From: Trichaptum fuscoviolaceum
Lineage: Eukaryota; Basidiomycota; Agaricomycetes; Hymenochaetales; Trichaptaceae
Length of the DNA stretch: 64,000 nucleotides
Assembly: GCA_910574455.1 (NCBI GenBank)
Contig: CAJSYZ010000002.1
Location: forward strand, 273,671-337,670
Direction of reading: 5' to 3'
The notes beneath the pieces are model-generated. The model saw only the letters and a program-made list of their open reading frames with translations. It had not been told where the DNA came from and did not search any database. The translations under genes were made by a program, and so were the position numbers. This document shows positions 59,650 to 64,000 of the stretch, one piece after another (within the stretch, counting starts at the first letter, position 1; the number at the start of each line of letters is the position of its first letter).

Positions 59650-60760
59650 CAGCTCAAGCATAAGCTCGCATTGGGTTATACGCCCTCCAACCAACCTCTG
59701 GAGCAGTACACCCTTTCGTACCCCAATATCCAATCGCCTTCTCAACTTCTGAGCCCAGTATGATCTCGGATAGATTGTTATCAATTATCCGGACTCTTGA
59801 TGTATCATCGGGAAGAACGTGGCTGAGCTCTGAACCTATGTGCACGACGACCTTTGAGGGTAGGAGGAATGCCACACCTTAAAACAATTGTTGAACTGAA
59901 AGAGCAACTCTTGAGGCAGGAAAGCATAATAGCACCCAGGAGTTCCCTAGTGATGAGTGATAAGTACTAGTAGCTCCCTCATCCAGGCCATGGACTACGA
60001 CCATTGAGGGAGTGTGATTTGGGGGTGAGATGAATCTCGAGACCTAATGCAGCACCTTGGTTTCCTCACATCGTCCTGGACAAGGGTACCTCTGGCCGAA
60101 TATCTGGCCATCCGCTGTAAATACATAACCCACGCGTCTCTGGAATCAAATGAATCTCAAATGAGGTACTGTATAGAAACTCTTCGTAGCGAATGTCGAT
60201 ATCTTGATAGATTTCATTTCCAAAGCCATGTGCTTTCAAGGCCTGGCAGATACCAGATCGTTCCGAGAAAGGGTTGCCTTTATCCAGTTCTGAATATTAT
60301 GACGATGTTGACCATGAGGAGCTACGTTCATTCAGTATCTCCATAATAACATAGAGCTTGTCTTTGTCCAACTTTCCTCCTAGTTCTGTGTTCAGATGGC
60401 AGCTTCCATAGAGTTAGCTCGCAATCTGTTGTATACCGCTTTTCCTCCGGGGATATTCGTGCTTCCAGTCACTATACTGTCAACAGGCCGGTCATCGGAG
60501 TTGGCTGGCAGTGGTTCAGAGACCGTGATGGCTATCGAAGCGCGTCACAGCTAATTACAGCAATTGGGGATTCTGCACCTGCAGGGAAGGTATATCAAGA
60601 GGGCGCTGAAATTGGACGTCCTACTTACCCAAGTATAAATAATTGTCTTTGAACCACTGCTTTGCGCAATACAGTGCCCTCCGGTTTGCCAACGGACTTC
60701 CCCTTTCCAACGTCGACTTGGAATAATCGACTTCGGCCAACAGTACATTAGCAAGACGTC
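59650..60760 (-). pseudogene. Gene F: relic of a header-kinase gene
   Basis: From high to low coordinates the minus strand carries a third-header piece (RLFQVDVGKGKS near 60725), a linker-4 piece (KLDKDKLYVIMEILNERSSSW near 60330), a QALKAHGF segment, and kinase pieces. The last reads SKVVVHIGSELSHVLPDD...IIDNNLSEI and TKGCTAPEVGWRAYNP. Several stops and frame changes interrupt it, the catalytic HMD has become HIG, and a fourth header is missing. The residues resemble gene B more than A, C or D. Confidence 0.65.
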
Positions 60761-60987
60761 CGTGCTGAAACGAGACAGGGCTGCAGGTTCTTCATAGCAT
60801 TGATCAAAGAGTTGAAACGCACACGCGTAGATGATGATGTTGATCTCGAGTGAAACAGTTCGATCTCATTCGAAGCTAAGACAATCAGATAAGCGCCCCT
60901 GAAAGTTCGGATTCCTCCCTGCGTTTTCGGGCTGGCAAGCTCAATAGCTGGCAGACAGAGCACTCTACATAAAAGTGGATTATTCAT

Positions 60988-63444
60988 CTAAGTAGTCGAA
61001 GTATAGTGGAGAATCTCAGTATATGCATCCTGCAAGTTCGGTCGGTTTTTTGGATCTCTGTTCATCAATCTCGTACATAGGCCCACAAGAAAGTCGCGGG
61101 CCTCATGCAACGGACACAGAGCACATAGCTCCGCCACCACGTTTCCCGCTGCCCACACATCTGCAAGTATGGGACTGTACGCAACCTTTCCGACCTCCGG
61201 TGCAGTATATCCTCTTGTTCCGCGAAACCCACTCACCGTCTCCTCGTCATTTTCTAAGATCTCGGAGAGGTCGAAGTCGATAATCCACAGACGTGTGGAA
61301 TTATCGATGATGATGTGACTAGGCTTCAAATCCATGTGAACTACACGTTTCGAGTGCAGGAACACTACACCTTCGAAGAATTGTTGCACGATGAGTAGCA
61401 AGTCGCGCGAAAGATGCTCATACTTGTGCACGGGATCACCATAGTGGCGCGTCAACAGGAGAGCGCCGTCGTCTAAGTCGTAGAAGATAATTTTGGAGGG
61501 TGCGTGGTTCTGCGACGATTCGAATCGCGAGAGGTATTTGAGAACTTTGATCTCATCACAGCGGTTAGGACGAAGGTATTTCGCGACGTATCGTTCTCTG
61601 TCATTATTGAACACATCACCAACGTGCCATCGCTAAATGACGAGAAGTATTAGCCCAGCACTTTAGCCACTCGCGTCACTCTGCTCACATTCATGTCTTG
61701 GAAGACGTCGTCACGAAAGCCAAGTTCCTTCAGGGCTTCCTGGATGTCCTGTCTTTCTGTGAACGGGTCCCTCCTAGATACAGTCGAGGATGAAGAGGAC
61801 GAGGATGAGTTATTAGTCTCGAAGATGATTTCCAGAAGCAGCTGAGCGCAATCAGATGAAATAGTCCCCGCGAATTCATCATTCACCGTGAGGTAAGCGT
61901 AAAAGTTGTCTGAAATCAGTCGCAGATGTTCCCTGTCGCTTGGGATCTTTGCGGAGCCAATCACAATATTGCGAACTGCCCATTTGTGTGGCTCTTTGAC
62001 CTTCGCGAGTCTGATCAGATGAAATCCAATACCAAACAACCGTGACAAACCTTCCAAATAGCTACTTGAGGAGGTATCATACCAAACCTGCCCTGCTCTA
62101 GAACAGTATCTTTGAGATCGTCACCGTATTCGCAAATGCTAATGTCCACCCGGATGACCTCATTTCGACCAGCGATAGCACACCATAGTACGCGTCCTGA
62201 TGGAGGCGAGGATGTCATTAATCTCTGATTCGGCCAGGGTGCCAGTGACTCTTCTCCATCCGTAACTAAGAGAAGATGCAATGACTCTGGTCGAAGATAT
62301 TCGGTAAATTCTTCCTCGACCGGCGAGCGTCTATGGAGAAGCTCGGAGATGGTAGTCAAAAAGGCGTCGGAACTTGGGAACGAGATTGCAGGGGATTTGT
62401 CCTTGATCGGCCACAATTGAGGATCGTTAATCTTGAGAAAGACGTTCGAGTCATGATGATTGTGATTGAGCGTGTTTAGTACGAACCTTCCACAATTGGC
62501 AATATTGATCTCTCAATCCTGATTTTCGAAGGATCTCCTCTCGCAACGCGTAGACTGTCCGATTCTTATACTCACTAACGTCGACTTGGAATAAGCGACT
62601 TCGGCCTGGAACACCACACCATGCGAAGCCGTCCTGTTTCGATAATCTCATAAGCTGTATAAAATGATATTGCAGAGTAGAAACAACTTGCCGAAGAAAA
62701 GGATGGTCTCCGAGACGATAGATCATCCGCGATTTGTACGAACAAATATATGTGCTCTTTTCGGATTGATTCGTCGAAGAACGTATCTGTGATTGGTGCC
62801 ATATCAGCGCTCAAATGTTTAGCGAGCTCTGCGAGGTCCTTGATATTCGACGGAAAGGTCCTTTTCCGAGCACTGTCGTTGACCGGCCAGTATTGGGGAT
62901 CTTTGAACTTATGATAAAGGTTAGTTAGAGCATAACTTCGCCTTGATTTGACAAACCTTCCAGATTTCCATATGGTCAGCTTGAACTTGTGCGTCGCGAG
63001 CTATAGCTCTCTTTAATCCGGTGAAATCCTTGCATTTCGCAATGTCTACCTGTAATATCCGGTCCTTGTCCGCAATAACACACCAGATACGCCGCTCCTA
63101 AATTAGGGACGTATTAAAGTTAATAAAGTGACAAAATAGTCGACACATACCGGCACGGATATTGAGCAGAAGGTTTTTCTCCTGCTGTTGATCTTCATGA
63201 CAAAATCAATTGTGTCGGGCCCGTTGAATATTGTCTCCAGTTTCGTTTGTGGGTACAGAAGGTCAGCGATCATGCGAAGGTTGTCATCGTCGATTGAGAT
63301 GTTTTTCATAGAGGATGCACCAGCAGCTGACCATTTGTGTGGCTCTTTCACCTAGACGGACGTGAGCACCAAGTTGATAGCGCAGCTTCTTGTCAACTTA
63401 CCTTCCAGATATCTACCCGGGAGTACGGTATTTTGATTCTGGAC
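60988..63444 (-). pseudogene. Gene D: header-kinase gene cut in its first header
   Basis: Exons 63351-63151, 63097-62957, 62907-62692, 62633-62487, 62431-62051, 62000-61689 and 61632-60988 match exons 2-8 of genes A and C in length and phase and are open. Exon 1 keeps only its last codons (IKIPYSRVDIWK, down to 63402). At 63444, after TTCTGGAC, the sequence leaves the paralogue pattern and a hAT-like element begins. The kinase (YVAKYL, HMDLKPSH, IIDFDLS, YTAPEV) is intact. Within the window the gene lacks its start codon and first half-header. The missing part may lie beyond 64000, in which case the gene is merely interrupted. Confidence 0.75.
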
Positions 63445-64000
63445 TAGAGTCCCCAAAGGTCGGGTCGGGCCCGGCCTTCACCTTTTTTAGCTCTGGCCCG
63501 ACCCTATCGGGCCAGGATTTTTTCCGGGGTGCTAACCCTTGGCCCGACCCTCACCCAGCCTTAGGGTCGGGTCAAAATAAGGTCGGGCTAGGGTTGAGCC
63601 CCTAACCCGGCCCTTGGCCCTAATGTAACATGAATTGTATATAAATTAAACAAATTAAACTCTCAAGGGGCATTATGCAACACATAAGGTGTCTAAATGC
63701 AGTGTCTCACGGCTATTTAGGTCTTGAAAGCCCAAATCGGGTAGTTTAACGTACATGTTAAGGAAGTAGTTAGTAAAACTGCCAGATTTACGGGTCAAAG
63801 TTGTGCACAAAACCGGCCTATCACGTATATTTGTTACCTAAATAGGGTCAAGGGTCGGGTCGGGTTATATAGGGCTAGCTTCCCGGAAAATGCAGCTGGC
63901 CCTTGGCCCGACCCTACTAAGGCATCGTCCGGCCCGGCCCTATTCTGACCCGACCCTAGGGCTTGGGTCGGGCCAGCCCTAGGGTCCAGTGGGCTTGGCC
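63445..64000. mobile_element. hAT-like repeat element interrupting gene D (runs off the window)
   Basis: The block begins TAGAGTCCCC exactly where gene D departs from its paralogues. It is full of GGTCGGG/CCCGACC and GGGCC/GGCCC words in both orientations at each end (63460-63620 and 63845-64000), around an AT-rich core without a gene. This layout copies the element at 45910-46557. The far end and second target duplication lie outside the window, so the class assignment is tentative. Confidence 0.55.

Overview
The window looks like a gene-rich but transposon-loaded stretch of an Agaricomycete (basidiomycete) nuclear genome. Pointers are short GT-AG introns of about 45-70 bp, many small exons, a Plavaka-type (KDZ superfamily) transposase, Ty3/gypsy chromoviruses, DUF6533-like membrane proteins and a DUF6532-like protein. 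No rRNA, tRNA or CRISPR was recognised. All family names come from reading motifs; no database search was possible.

Layout. 1-5.7 kb: a decayed Ty3/gypsy element whose 5' LTR abuts the middle of pol and which carries extra overlapping ORFs after the integrase. 5.8-11.5 kb: a decayed minus-strand ORF, then a minus-strand DUF6532-like gene built from a run of 33-78 nt micro-exons. 11.8-24.6 kb: a Plavaka transposase gene split by two LTR insertions, each with a clean 5-bp target duplication: a near-intact chromovirus (13455-19797) and a 2.5-kb solo-LTR-like block (20897-23372). 24.8-27 kb: an unknown minus-strand gene. 27.7-33.3 kb: a trypsin-like peptidase, a fragment of a second copy, a BCS1-like AAA pseudogene and a DEDDy 3'-5' exonuclease.

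35.1-63.4 kb is the most interesting part. Four genes (A and B on plus, C and D on minus) each encode, or once encoded, four tandem copies of a module that resembles the Crinkler (CRN/CR) effector N-terminal header (ubiquitin-like segment ending in WK, then a K-[DE]-P-x-x-W linker), followed by an atypical protein kinase. A fifth gene, E, has one such header joined to a putative PD-(D/E)XK nuclease-like domain, and F is a relic of another kinase copy. All intron positions checked in A and B are phase 0, so each module sits on symmetric exons. The C-terminal exons of A, C and D are almost identical while their headers differ. A hAT-like element cuts the first header of D.

Between the plus and minus clusters lie a LINE fragment, two DUF6533-like membrane genes (one with a non-autonomous hAT insertion), a GH1 beta-glucosidase with an in-frame stop, and a NAP1 histone chaperone gene. 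The most economical reading is a fast-evolving effector or conflict locus of header-toxin type, set among transposons. Function is inferred from architecture only.
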